Notes: generated by a model not told the origin, from the sequence alone. A DNA stretch of 64,000 nt from Allantophomopsis cytisporea (GCA_024752435.1 CP103024.1:1054001-1118000), one strand, 5' to 3'. Positions 50,134-63,400 are shown, counted from the first letter of the stretch. Made by a program: numbers and translations.

Positions 50134-50338
50134 CTCATATATCCGCACATCCACACCTCCACAATAAGAGTCAAGAGAACAAGAGAAAAGACACCGAGTG
50201 AGAATGGATTGAGTGAGTGAGAGAAAGAGAAAGACACAGAGACAGAGACATACATACATACATCCACATAAAAAGTAACAATAAGAGGTGCAATTGTCCC
50301 TGGTCTCACACTCACGTAATCCCGTCAAAACTGACTCG

Positions 50339-50436
50339 AACTCTCGACTCTCGACTCTCGACTCTCGACTCTCGACTCTCGACTCTCGACTCTCGACTCT
50401 CGACTCTCGACTCTCGACTCTCGTCTCTCGTCTCTC
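50339..50436. repeat. 7-bp minisatellite (GACTCTC), about 14 units
   Basis: Eleven perfect GACTCTC units from 50346, flanked by one AACTCTC before and GTCTCTC variants after. It lies 660-760 bp upstream of the GATA factor ATG, probably in its 5' leader or promoter. Confidence 0.9.
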
Positions 50437-51100
50437 GTCTCTCCATCTCGTCCCGATTCGACTATCGACTCTCTCCACTGCTTTCTTCTACCCACCACTG
50501 CCACTCAAATCCACTTCTAAACTCTTTACCCCCCTCCCTCCCACTTCCTTATTCAACAAACATCACAACTCCCAAGACTTCCAAATATTTATTGCAAGGA
50601 AAAGATTGAAAACAAGGGCCAATCGATCATAATAAGCTACAAATAGTATATCTGATCTTTGTGGAACTCTCTTGCCATACATCACCCGTCGAAACGAAAC
50701 AGAAAAATATAAAATAAAAGGAAGACCTTCCCTTTCGTCGTTGTTCTTATTTAATCGCAATCTTGATTTGCGCCTCGGAACAAACCTATCGCCAGTGCGA
50801 CGCTCGATTACGACAATAGCGTTACGGCAACATACAGCCGGGAAAACGGGAAGAACACGATACTTGCGTACCATAAACGCATGCTTCCCAAGCATTCTAT
50901 CTGCACCCGATGATGGAGTTGGTGGATGGGGGCAGGCAAAGGTTCGTGACTGTTCTCGAAATGTATTATTCCCCATTGATTGCAATTCACTGATGCGTTC
51001 TTGTGTGTGCTACAGCGGTATTCATTCATTGACCTCGCTCAAATTCGATCCTGTCAAAACCACCGACGTCGTCGATAGATCCTATACCTCGAGCGCCAAC

Positions 51101-52532
51101 ATGACTGCCCTCGTCAGTCCCAGCAATATGTTCTCGGGGCCCCCTCCTCCATACTCGTACCCGCCGGCGAGCTCAACGCCGTCGCATCCTCTGTCGGGCC
51201 TCGTATCACCACCCGAGTCAAGAAGGACCTCTGATGATCGCGAACCTCCAATTCCCGCACAACAAAGACAATCTTTACCGTCGATACAAGAAGCGCTTGG
51301 TGGTCCAAAGCCTTCACCATTCCAGGTGTCTGCTCCACCAAGTGCCGCTCTACCACCATCTCATAGCTTTTCCCAAGGCCCGCCACCCGCGCCTCGATCA
51401 CATCCATCCGATGTGTCGCCATATTCGGCACATGCTCGCCACCCACAAGCACCACAGAATACCCCTCCACAATCGAGCTATTCGTTGTCGAGGTCCTATC
51501 CACGAGAGGAACCTCCACCTTCGACGCTTCAACCCTCGTTCAACGATCCTTCGAGAAGGCCACCCGTGCCTCCATATTCAGGTCAGCCAACGAACGGTTA
51601 CTCGGGCCCCCCGAGTCAAGAGCGCCCAAGATATGAGCATGAACATCGCATGTCGACATCCTCTGTGGGACAAGGGAGCCCGTATACTGAGCCGCCGCCA
51701 CGTTCAGCCCCATACAGCCATCAACCCCCTCAACATGCTCCGCAGGGCAATTACGCACCCGCACCATATCCCTCACAACGACCATACCAGGGTAGATTTG
51801 GCGTTGATCATGCAGAGGAGCACACAAAGTTTGGGGAGCCAGCGTCAATGCGCAAGACATACGCGCCTGTTCTGAAGCGCCACCTCAATGACTTTGATTT
51901 GGAGGTTTCTCTCGCTGAGGTATGTAATTGTGTGGAATTCGAAGGGACATTTGGCTAACACTAAACCAGATTTCCTCATCGAGCAACACGTTGATCGATT
52001 TCTCCTCCTACTATCACAGAATAGCTCAAGAGAGCCAGAGAGCTGCTCCAGGACCTGAGAGAATGCCAACGGTAGAAGAGTGTGAAGCCATGCTTGCACA
52101 CCAAAGCAAAATCGCCTTTGCTCTTCAAAGAATTCGGGATACAGTCTACGAACAACAGCATGTTCTAGCGGATCAGCAAGCTCGAGAGCAGGGTGGCAAA
52201 AACATCGATTATGATGATATGGATGGTAGCATGTATGGTGATGATCTGAAGAACCAAGGATATGGAGGATCTGACGCCAAGAAGAGATCCAGAGGGGTAT
52301 GAAAATCTGTTTGGTATCTGGTTGTATATTACTAACAATAACATAGCGTGCTGCACCACCTGGACGTTGCCATAGTTGTAATAGAGCAGAGACGCCAGAA
52401 TGGCGACGGGGTCCAGATGGAGCTCGAACACTCTGCAATGCGTGCGGTCTTCACTACGCCAAACTCACACGAAAGATGGGCTCCAAACAAAATATGGGAT
52501 CATCATCCCTCCGACCAAAGTCTCCCAGGTAG
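51101..52532 (+). CDS. nsdD: GATA-type transcription factor, NsdD/LTF1 class
   Basis: Nuclear regulator of the NSD family, which governs sexual development, conidiation and (in Botrytis, as LTF1) light response and virulence. Exons 51101-51919, 51970-52296 and 52347-52532 total 1332 nt, 443 residues, each a multiple of three. The N-terminal 250 residues are Pro/Ser-rich and disordered (MTALVSPSNMFSGPPPP, SPPESRR, SLPSIQEAL). A conserved helical segment follows (about 258-330, RHLNDFDLEVSLAEISS to RIRDTVYEQQ), then a C-terminal zinc finger with cysteines 390, 393, 412 and 415: CHSC, 18 residues, CNAC, the C-x2-C-x18-C-x2-C fungal IVb type, followed by a basic LTRK tail. The start at 51101 is chosen for its context (CCAACATGA) and the family N-terminus; an in-frame ATG at 50993 would add 36 residues. 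Confidence 0.93.
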
Positions 52533-54187
52533 TCTTTGATGACGACCATCCTACTAGTCCATACTAGAAATATATGGACATGCCTAAAAAAATTTTTAAA
52601 AAAAACATAATCTCAATTGTACAAATTTTTCAACAAAGATGTCGGGTCTATTATTTGGGCGTTTTCTTGACCACTTTTTCCGGCACAGCAAATTCTTTCT
52701 GGCAGCCTGGCGAAATCATTGGGGATCACAAAACAAAAGTCATGAATGAAATGCCCCAGCAAAGCGCTTCGTCTTTTAGGACGTAAATACCATTTATTTT
52801 TCTCTTTTAGGAGCTATTCGAATATGTCATACCCAGGGGTGCATGTGATGTCAAGGCAGTGAAGGGACAGGGTGGGGAGAGAGGCTTGAAGCAATGGATG
52901 CGGTCACATCTTCTCACTACATTCATTATTTCTCTATTCTACTTGGTTTTTTTTCTTCTCCCCCCATGGACAAACTAGCTTCGTTTTCTTCTATTTTTTC
53001 CATTTATCAGAGGTTCATACTTTTATGAAGCGTTTAGCCTTTTCGGGATCACGCTTTTAGGCCATTTTCCCAGCTATATCAATGTCATCGCTTCTTTTCA
53101 TCATCATCATCATCATCATCTCCCTCCATTTGTTTTTTCTCCATATCACACAAGTCATGGTTGCCGCATCGTGTTTCAGCTGCATGGGCAGGAGTTTTAT
53201 TCAACGTCTGTCTTGTCTTTCCTCAGCGTATCAAATCCAGCCCATTTTATCACGAATGTCCAATGCCCTTCTTTGGCGCTATCTGTTGCCTACCTATATC
53301 AATCATCCATCTTATCCACTGTGCACTACAAGTGTGACTACGAACTCCAATATGAAAATTGCAAAGTGGGGAAAATTTCACACATGTGGAGGGATTGGAG
53401 AGTGAACGGTGTGGAGATCTCTCACCCCCTCCCCGCCTCCCTCCCTCCATCCATTCTGGAGAAGAGGGATAAAAATATAAAAATAAAAATCAATTCGGGC
53501 ACCTTTCGTTGCGCTTCGCGCGCGCGGTCTGGGGGCCCGCTTCCCGCATAATGGCTTTCCTGAAACTGAGTTGTCGTTTTTGTTTTTCTTGGGGATGGTC
53601 GTCTCCACCTCTTTTCTTTTCTTTTCTCTCCTTCTTTTTAGCCCCCCTCTTCACCTTACCTTACCTCTACTCTACTCTTCTTGTCTGCCCTATTGACATT
53701 TTCAATCCTTCTCATGGCACTTTGTCGTTGCACTATCATCGCACTGCTCTGCTCTACACTGTACTGTACTACACTGCATTACGCTCCATAGCTATTTATG
53801 AACTCCATAGAACAATAATATTATGAATATCCTTTATTTGACTGGCTTCTTTGCAATGTGAGGTGTTTGCTTGGTATGTGTGTAGTTTATGTGTTTACTT
53901 GTCTATGTATGTAGGTATGTAAATATGTAGGTGTGTATACTTGTACATACATATATATTCTCCATCTTCGTGCCGATACCATTCGTCTTGTTCATTTACC
54001 TTGCGCTGCTGTCTACGTCTATCTTGGCTATCTTGATAGTCTGATATTAAGTGGTTATTAAGTGGTCACTAAGTAGTTACTAAGTAGTTACCAAGCCTTG
54101 TTTACTTGCCATGTGTGCGGTGATGTATTGCTTGCTAAGTGCTGTGGATCTTGGTGGGGATAGCGTTGTTTCTTGGCTTGGTTTGTG

Positions 54188-54238
54188 GTGGAATGTAGAT
54201 GTAGATGTAGATTCAGATGTAGATTTAGATGTAGATCT
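54188..54238. repeat. (GTAGAT)n-like repeat
   Basis: Six to eight imperfect GTAGAT/TTCAGAT units. Confidence 0.8.
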
Positions 54239-55145
54239 CAGGCGCCTTGGGTGTTGATGTTGGTGCCGCGGCTGGGTTGGTGTGCTGGTTGGTGGATGAT
54301 GTATGACTGCTGGGTGGGATGGAGTGTATTGTGATCTTGTGGTGGTTGTGACGGCTGTACTGGTAGAAACACGTGTACATGTATATGTATGCGTATATGT
54401 ACTTGCGTACTTGTGCGCGGTACTTGGTTAGGTACTGTTTGTCCCCGTATGCGTTGTTGTATTTTAATATATAATGTATATATGTACATACATACATAGC
54501 ATTACCAGACTCTCCTCTTCTATGGCTCCAGGTTGTCATATGCTACGTTTTTCATATAATCGACAACACATCACTTACAACTCGTAATTTATAACATACA
54601 ATATACGATACAGTGTAACCTTTCGCTGTCTACCACGGCATCGCCGAGAGACATTGAAAAGGGTGGAATGATTTCTTCATCATACCCCACGATGAATCCT
54701 CACGTCTCCCATTAATGACCCCAGGGTCCCCAAGTATGCCCCAGGAATACCGCCGTGTCCGGCCAATATCTGACTCACCCTTCCGATCAGCCCAATTATC
54801 CATAAGATCTCCAAGTATTCATTTGAATCCCGGTTCTGCCACGACTGCGGCTGCGTCTCATCCGGAGAGTAAAAGGTATCATCGGCGATCCGAGGCCATC
54901 TTACCCTCCAGGGATGCCGGCTGCCCACATTCCGGGCTTCGACTCATCACCCCAAGAAAGAAGATGAATGCGCCGTCCATGTACATCAGCATGAATTGAT
55001 TTCGCCGCATGCAGCCAGCATGTTTGGCCGTGCTCGATGCTGATCGAAATCATGATCGTAAGATGTGCGTCCTTGAGGCGTTGCAGAGATAGTTGGATGC
55101 AGATAATCCGTGGAGACCCATCACCTCGGCTGGTTGGTATTCTAT

Positions 55146-55200
55146 GATGCTATAATTCTATAAGTCTATAAGTCTATAAGTCTATAAGTCTATATTTCTA
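55146..55200. repeat. 8-bp tandem repeat (CTATAAGT)
   Basis: About four perfect CTATAAGT units with degenerate flanks. Confidence 0.85.
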
Positions 55201-55457
55201 TAAGTCTACAATGCTGTATTAATAGTGACACTTGAACTGGGCGACCTTTCATAGGCACAATGCACATACGGAGTTCTGTCCTGTACATATGTATGTACTA
55301 CCGCGTACGCTCTCACTCGACTCTACATACATATGTACATTAGGCACAGCGCTAAGACCACCGGGCCCCTGAGTGTGGGGAAGTTGAGGCCCCAAGCAAC
55401 GATCACTCCAGAGCCCGACCAAACCCTACTACTGCGGGACCTTCACCTTAATCATCA

Positions 55458-55556
55458 CCTATCACCACCTTACCACCACCTACCACCACCTACCACCACC
55501 TACCACCACCTTACCACCACCTACCACCACCTACCACCACCTACCACCACCTATCA
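55458..55556. repeat. 10-bp minisatellite (CTACCACCAC)
   Basis: About nine units with occasional TTACCACCAC or CTATCACC variants. On the plus strand it reads as Thr/Pro/His-rich. Confidence 0.85.
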
Positions 55557-57402
55557 CCGACCACATACCCCCTTCTGGCGCCAGTGGCTACCCGACCTCC
55601 CGTCGTGCCGGCCGCTAAGATAAGTCATCAGATCCAACCAGCGAACGTCCAACGTACCCAATGCAAGTAAGTCCATGGCCCCATCAGCAACGTCCGTCCA
55701 TCCCATCCCATCCATCTCATTCGCACTCCTGAATGTTGTCTTCATATATGTACATCCATACATCCATACATCCATCCATCTATCCATCCATCCGCCCTGA
55801 AAAGAACTTCCCTCTCTTCCACAACCATGTCCCTCTCTCTCATCCATCCTCACCAACATCCACAGCAATCCCAATCCCAATTCCAACCTCAACGCGTAAT
55901 TCTACCCACCTCCCTCGCCGTTTCATCCCCCTGACCCCCCATCCCTCCCCGGCGCTTCACGCCCTACTACCTTACCTAACCTCCCTCTTCCCTCCCGAAA
56001 TCACCCCGCCCTTTCCTTAGTACAGAGAAAACAACCGAGGTCGCGTGAGAGATATGCACGCTGCGGGAGGGATGGGGGTTGGGAATTCGACGAGTCGACG
56101 AATCGAAAGGGGTGGGTCAAGCTGCGTAAGTTTTGTTCGTGATAATGTCCTGCGTACTGCGTACTGCGTCACCAAGGGGCGGATTTCTTTCTTTTTTTTT
56201 GTTTTCTTTTTTGTTTTATAATGCGCTTACTTCTATACGCATCTGTGGGAGCTGGGGGGGTGTGGGACACGATTGATTTTCGTAAGGGTCTGTCTGTCTC
56301 TTGCTGAGATTTGTGCTGTGGTGATGATGTTGGTGATTGGTTGGCTTGTCGGGGGCGATCTTGATGGAGGTGCTTGTTGGGGATGTTGGAGTGGATATTC
56401 TTTGTTGGTGATGGGTAGGTCTGAGTGAGTGAATATGCAGTCCGTGAGTGAGCTGATTGAGTGAGACAGCTATTCTGACATTGTGGGTGATGTATGCGTT
56501 GGAGTAATGGCACTTGAGAATGGAATATGGAGGATTCGAAGAATGCGATATCTGTGTGTTGTCCGTTGCGGATTGAGTTAGACTTTACTCGAATATGAAG
56601 GGTCCAATATGAATATCTTCTCGCGATTCCATTCTTGGGTCATTGATAATACACAGCTAAGTATTTGCAAAGACTAGTATTACTACGCCTTACCCGCAAC
56701 GATGCACTTCCCTTGCCTACGATATTTATTGGTATTCATATATTAGTATTCATAAACAAGTATTTTCTACGTATAAAACGGATTTTCGAGATAGAGTCTA
56801 CTTCCGACCTATCGTATTCATGCATCACCGTCATGAATACAATATCTACTTCGAGAACAAAGGCATTTTATGAATATTGCTCTTCATCATCTTGTCAGAG
56901 AAATGGCTGGCTGAAAAGCTATTTATATAAGTCGTGATGTCAATAGTATCATTCTGCACAGGTCAAAAATTCCGTAGCTCGTACTTATGTATGGATATGT
57001 TGCGTCTCGGGAGTTCCACAACCATCATTCGGAAATCAGGAATTTTTATCAATTGTGATGTACTTATGTGTATGTTTATATATATGTTTATGTACTTTGT
57101 CGATCAGCCCATTTCTCTTCAATACAACCACGAGTCACCCAGATTGATCTCCACAAACATACTGTAGCGTGCATCATCCTCATCTAAACACAGTAATCCA
57201 TCTCACCTTCTCCATTCTCCGATCTCCAGTTCCAAATCCTCACTACCACTCTATCTGCCTCGCCCTGTGCAGAATATCCACAAAACTTACATCAGATTCA
57301 ATCCACCTCATCACCCCTACAATCCACATTCCAACCTTCTCCAGCTCTCACCTCTTCCTTTTCCTTTTCCTCACCTTGCCAACTCACAGTAACCACCCGG
57401 CC

Positions 57403-57434
57403 TAGCTCCTAGCTCCTAGCTCCTAGCTCCTCGC
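57403..57434. repeat. 8-bp tandem repeat (AGCTCCTA)
   Basis: Three to four units; AGCT in each unit gives an AluI ladder. Confidence 0.85.
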
Positions 57435-60400
57435 CCTCACAGTCCTCATGATAGATTATATTGCATCAAGTAAACCCACCTAGCATAACACGGCATCAAG
57501 GCCTGTAAGTAACTCACCGAAGAACCTCACACCCTCCCTTTCCACGCCACATGTGCGTGTGCGTGAGCCAGAGCCAGAGCCTGTGCACCCCTCCCTCCAC
57601 CACCCGCGCCCATCCCGAGCGTTCGCGCGCCGCAACACGTGGTTGAAAGCTGGCGGCCGACGAAGGCGGTGCGCCTTGGCGCAAGGGAAGCTCGACTTTA
57701 TGCTGGGGGGGACCGGTGGGGACGCCACTGGTCAGGCTGTCTGCGGGTTGTGCTGATGGAGTGGAGGATGACTGCTTATACTGGGACGGTAGCGCTGTTG
57801 TTGTAGGGGATGGAACTTGGCTGCGATGCTGATGCTGGTGCTGGTGCTGCAGTCTGAGATATCAAGATTTAGTAGGCTAGAGTTGGTGATGCGCATTCCT
57901 TGCTTTTGGATTGTCTCTATTTTTCGGGCTGCTGCGTACAACGAGGGTAAGGTGCATGTATGGGATTGTAAGGATTGTGTTGGAATACTTGCCGTGAGAG
58001 GGTGTTTGATGTATTTAGTGTTTGTGATTTGATATTTGGGTTTCCTGAGGAATGTGAGGTATTGATGAGCTCGTTTCTTCGTACTGCGCAACTGTGTTAT
58101 GGGTGTTGCGATGGATGGGGCTGAGGATTTTTGTGGATTTTGTGTTTGTGGACACGAGAGGATCGTGTGGAAACCGGACGAATATTTCATTCAAAACGTA
58201 CGATCATCAGGTGTTCGAATACCGGAGACCAAAGCTTGAAGTATGGTTTCCTTATTGTGGCTTGAAGAGGCTTGTGAATGTCTTCTTTTTCATTATTTTC
58301 CACACCACTATTGCATAGTTGGCTGAAGTTCAGGATTCATGTTATTGAACTCAATGATTAACACAAGTTGTGGAATACGACGTCAATGGGAGGACATATT
58401 CATTCACACTCCGTCCAACATGCAAATTGTAATACTATCACTAGCCCTAAAGAATTTATCCATGGGAACATATATTCTTCGATCAATTGCTTGAATAGAG
58501 ATCCATCATATTTTAGTCAGTTACTGCAGTATATTTTCAATCACTTTCAATCCTTCTATTGCATATTATTCTCACCTCAACAGCCCAGGATATACCCTCG
58601 TTGTCCAACCCAGTCAGTAGTGTTCGTGGTTAGCAGGGATCAAGATCCCGGGAGTCAGACATTAGGCTTTATCAGAGACAGATAGAGCGAGCTTGGACAT
58701 GTGCTTTGACTTGACTTGTCGTCGATGAGATCGATCGAATCGTACTTTATTTCGCGCCGAAACGAGATTCACTCCTTACTCCGGGGGATGCATGATGGGA
58801 TGGGAAGGATGGTGGAGTGATGGAGGGGCCGACTGATTGTGGCGAAGGATTATGGCGCGCATCGAACATCGTCCACAACCTTACCTCTTCACCTGCAGTG
58901 TAGTAATTCTATTATAAAGCACCTGTCAGCCCTTGATTTGATACTTTGAAATAATTGTCTGAAGAGAAGTATATCAATCAATATGAAGATTCTGATACTT
59001 CAGTATATCTCTCATAATTTGCCCTCAGGTAAGGTACGTGGCCCATATCTACAAGGATCATCGTATTTCGTACTCATACATACAAAGTATCACGATTGCC
59101 AAGAAAAACATAACATGCAAATCATCATCATCACTTCTCCATTTCCTCCACCTTTCTACCGCATTCGTCAATAAACAAATCATCTGTACTCCGTATCCAG
59201 AAGCATGGCGACATGATGGCTAATCATCTCCAGTCAGCGGCTCATGACCCATTCCTCACCAAACACAATCAGGCATATCACGAAACATCGACGCATGTAT
59301 AGTACTACAGGTATATGCAATAGAGTAGAGCACATATGTACAATCCTTCCGAAAATACATACATCTACACTCATGCACGCACTTCACGCCGTCGGGTCAG
59401 CGCAGCAGCACCTCCTGTTCCTCACCATGGAATTTGCGGTGGGGGCAAGACTGAGGTCTCAGATCGAAATCGAAGTATAAATATTTGTCTTTGGCCCATG
59501 CACCTGTCAGATAGGCGGCCTGCATGTGAGACTCGTGGTCAGCCTGCCACTTACCAGAGCCACTGGCCAGCGTGTGGCCACTCCTTACGCAAGGCCCTAT
59601 GCCTCCCACGTCCCACAATGCTCACTCCAACCGCAGTGTGATGTAGCACAGAGCCATTCCGAGGCGTGTCGATTCAGATCAGCCTGCTGCTTGATCGTCG
59701 GAGGAATGCACATCGTGCTGCATGAACCCCTGCTCCATTCGCTGCGGATATGAGGTGCATGACGGAGATGCATCACCACATGAAGCGGTTCCTTGACTTG
59801 GCCCCCAGATCATCCCTCGAGAATTGGAGCCTTAATTGGTTGGAATTCCGATTCCTGTCTGAGTAGGGGGCAGAATTCAGCGCATGTTTTGAACCATTTA
59901 TGCCGAGGGGGTTGGAAGTGTAGAAGGAAGGCTATCTGACTGTTCTTCATATTTAGATCTGTACTGACATTCGGATGAGATATAGTAAGATTTGGCGTAG
60001 GGCTACTACTGTATTCATACTCCATACATCATTCCAGTTGGTATCATAAGCCAATGACTATCATGTGATATGGAAGCAGTTGCGCAGAGTCGGACAATTA
60101 TACAGAGCAAAGTAGTCATCTAGAACGATGGGATCAAGAGAGAAATAGACACACTAAGAACTACGTAGTTATCATGGGTTACTCATTCTTGAGGTGATTG
60201 TCAAAGACATTATTAGCGAGCTGGAACTACACTTTTTGAAGAATTAGAGCCGAAGTTCTCATTACTCAAACATTCATTTCATCTATCTAAGAATCTTGTA
60301 ACTTCTCTTCCTTTTTCTTCCGTTTGCTATCCCATTAGCTTTTCCGTTCTTCTATTTTTGGTAATGAAGTGAAACAGTAAAATCCATGAGAACCAAATCG

Positions 60401-60435
60401 ATAATACTCCAAATGCAAAATGAAATTGGTAAACA

Positions 60436-63400
60436 CTAAGCCCACATCTCTCTGAACTTCTCGTCAAACTCTTTCTTCAACTTGGAGAAGGCCTTGAATG
60501 TCCTCATCATAGCATCATATTCCTCTTCATCAGTGACAGCCGGCTCATCATTAGGGGCATTGATAGCTTCATGAGCATCAATTTCATCTTCAGCAGCATC
60601 CCAGTCATCCGCAACCTTCTTCTTTGGTCTGAAAGGTTTAGGAGCATTGTTCGTAGGTGCGCGAGTCTCAGTGGCGACCTCTGCTGCGGCAGCTTCCTTC
60701 TCATCTTCATCGTTCTCCGCGGCATCTCCAGTACCCATAATGTCTAGGAGCTCGGGGTCCTCAAAGCCAAGGCCAAGATAGTTGGCGATAGAGCTAGTGA
60801 TTGTACCTAAAACCATAGAAAAGTCGTTGAGTAGGAACCATACATCTGAGCGTCTGATTCCGTTGGCGGCCTCAAGAGGCTCAACAGCACCGTGGATGAA
60901 GAAATCAAGAAGGTAAGCGTTCAGTGGTGTTCGAGTCTCATCGGGATGAAGATCAAGATGTGGAATGACTGCAGATTCTAGGAAGATTCCATTGCGTGCC
61001 GACGAGCACAAATCTGCAATCGAATCAAATTTGTCACCATGGCCAGACAATGCAACAAAAGCTGAGCATGCTTGGGGCTTTGGTAGACTTGGAATCACTC
61101 CAGTGAGAGATGGATCTTCTGGTGGACTGACAACAGTCTTGGTGAAAGGTAAGGCTGTCTCATCAGACTTAAGATGCTGCTGAGCGAAAGTTTTGACATA
61201 TGTTGTGAAGATGTCCAAAGTCTCGCTGTTGTGCTTACGGAGAACATCGGCTGCATCTTCTGGCATTGGTGGGAGGTAAACCATTGAAGGAGAACGCTTG
61301 ACAGCCTCTGCGTATTCCTTGTCGTCTATTTCTCTGCAGACTCTACGTCCAAATAAGTGCGAGAGCACAAGCATCATGGTACGAAGAGTATCTTCATTGC
61401 CGGAGTCTGACTCGTCAAAGTTTGCACAAAGACGGTTGAAGTAACCATCCTTTAGGAGCGCATGGAAAGCGAAGGCTGAATTCTCTGTGAAGTAAAGATG
61501 AGAGACGCATGAAGTGAAATTGACTGGTTCACCATTAGGACCGAGTAGACTCATGCGACGCAAGTATTCGATCGAGAAACGTAGGTGATGGAGAACCTGC
61601 TCTTTGAAGCTGTCTCCACCAAGGTAGATACGAGGCTGAGAGAGTAATGCATCGATAGAGCGTTTCGCATACTGAGAGTTCTTGGATTCGTGAAGGAGTG
61701 TAAAGAGACGTAATACCAAGGTCGTGGTGATAGGAAAGTGGCCTTGGATATCGGGGAGGCGAGAGCTTAGCAACCTGCAGGCTCTATCATTGGTGATTCC
61801 AGAGAACACAACGTTTCCAAGTAGATCAAAACCACGACGTCCGGATCGACCAGCTGCTTGGCGGAAATTAAGAGCCGTCAAGAATACAGAGTCTCCAAGG
61901 AAGACGACAGTTGCACAAGGCATGTTGATACCCAAAGACAGAGTACCAGTAGCGATTACGACCCTCAAGAACCCCTTCCGGAACAACATTTCAACACTTC
62001 CAATGGTCAGCAAAAGTTACATAGAATATTCGGAATAGAGTACTCACCACTGCCTATACTTTCTGTTCATACCAGCATGATGAACTCCGATACCTCTCTG
62101 GAGCAACTCAATGAACTCCTCCTTGATACCCTTCCATCTTAATTGTCTAATGTATGTTTCAACCTCAGAGCGTTGACACCTCTTCTTGTCAGCGAAGGTG
62201 AAGTCCTCTTGTGGCTCGTCTGGATCGAATGAATCATAAAAGCTTGACTCTGCGCTAGCATCATCACGAGCTTGGTCAGCCTTGGACAATTTGTCGTCAC
62301 TGTCGCCCTTGTTACGAATAGGCTTTGCAGGCTTCTTCGATTTCTTCTCCTTCAATTCCTTGTACTTGGCGAATCCGTCGACTAACTTGCGCCACTGAGG
62401 AGATGTATCCTTCCAGAGACTTTCTGCACCCTTAAGCTGTTTCAAAAGAGCAAAGGCTACGTCCTCGCAACCAGCGCGATCGTAGTTGAAGAGGATTGCG
62501 GGTAAGGCGCGTCGTTGGTGGAGCTGCACAAGTAGAGGTAGAGTAGTGGAGCGAAGATTGTAAGGGTCGATGCTTTCCAAAGAGGCTTCAGCAGATGAAG
62601 AGGACGAAGGTCTAGACGACTCCGAGTCACTATCATCTGAATTGCTAGTTTCGTCATCTGAGATAGACAGGTCGGCAACCTTTTGAGACAAGGGCAGGGT
62701 AGGACTGAGTTCCTGAACAACCTTATCGAATGGGGAATTAGGGTCAGCCATCCATTCTCCAAGAGTCTTCTTAAGCGCCTTCTCCCATGCAAAGACGTCG
62801 ACCTTCTTAATACAAGCAGGAAGAGCCTTGTCGGGATGGAGGTTCGCAGAAACGGGGAAGTCCTTAGTCTGGAATTTACACATTGCAGTCCAAAGGTATA
62901 GACAGTCGCGTGGTTCGAGAGAAAGATCATCAGGCATTCCACGTGATTTGTCAACCAACGAGGCGACAGGATGGAAGTACGTGAGGCCAGTTAAACCATC
63001 CAGACCAAGAGCAACACCAAGAGTAGGGGCCTTGCCGAGGCCTTCGAACACAAATGATTTTGGCGGGGTATAGAAGTATTTGCGAAGATCAGAGTATCTG
63101 GTGTGATGCTGAATCATTGAAAGTTCTGTGCCGGATGCCTTTTGTGTCGATGCCAGCCACTCATTGAATTGCTCCGGGTTGCCAACAGTGGCGGATAGAG
63201 CAATAATCGGGCATGGTGCAAGAAGAAGCAACTGCTCCCAAACAACACCATCCTCAGCCTGTCCGATGGAGTGAACTTCATCGAAGATAATGCGCTTCAC
63301 ACGTGGCGCCCAAGACTTCGAGTTAGTTGGAGCAAGAAGCATGATTTGCAGAATATGTGGCACAGTAACCAGAATTTGACAGCCTGTAGGATTATTGATT

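Larger units (their letters stand above)
32311..51100. other. 18.8-kb region without a supportable gene, upstream of the GATA factor
   Basis: No ORF here has domain motifs, and the many short ORFs appear equally on both strands. 32.3-36 kb is mixed composition; 36-46 kb contains recurring GTATGTACATAC-type palindromes and TACGGAGTA elements; 46-50.6 kb is dominated by microsatellites and pyrimidine-rich runs, which suggests a long transcribed leader or a regulatory region for the GATA gene. Non-coding RNAs could exist but none can be identified from sequence alone. Confidence 0.5.
52533..60435. other. 7.9-kb spacer with simple repeats
   Basis: Starts with the T-rich 3' flank of the GATA gene. 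No supportable gene; ORFs at 54.2-58.3 kb are repeat-encoded or mirrored. Holds the minisatellites at 54188-54238, 55146-55200, 55458-55556 and 57403-57434, a short GC-rich patch at 53505-53545, and mixed spacer up to the helicase stop codon. Confidence 0.45.

Noticed and set aside
51234..51875. 213-codon ORF overlapping the GATA factor in another frame
   Set aside because: Shadow of the Pro/Ser-rich GATA exon; His/Arg-rich with no motif.
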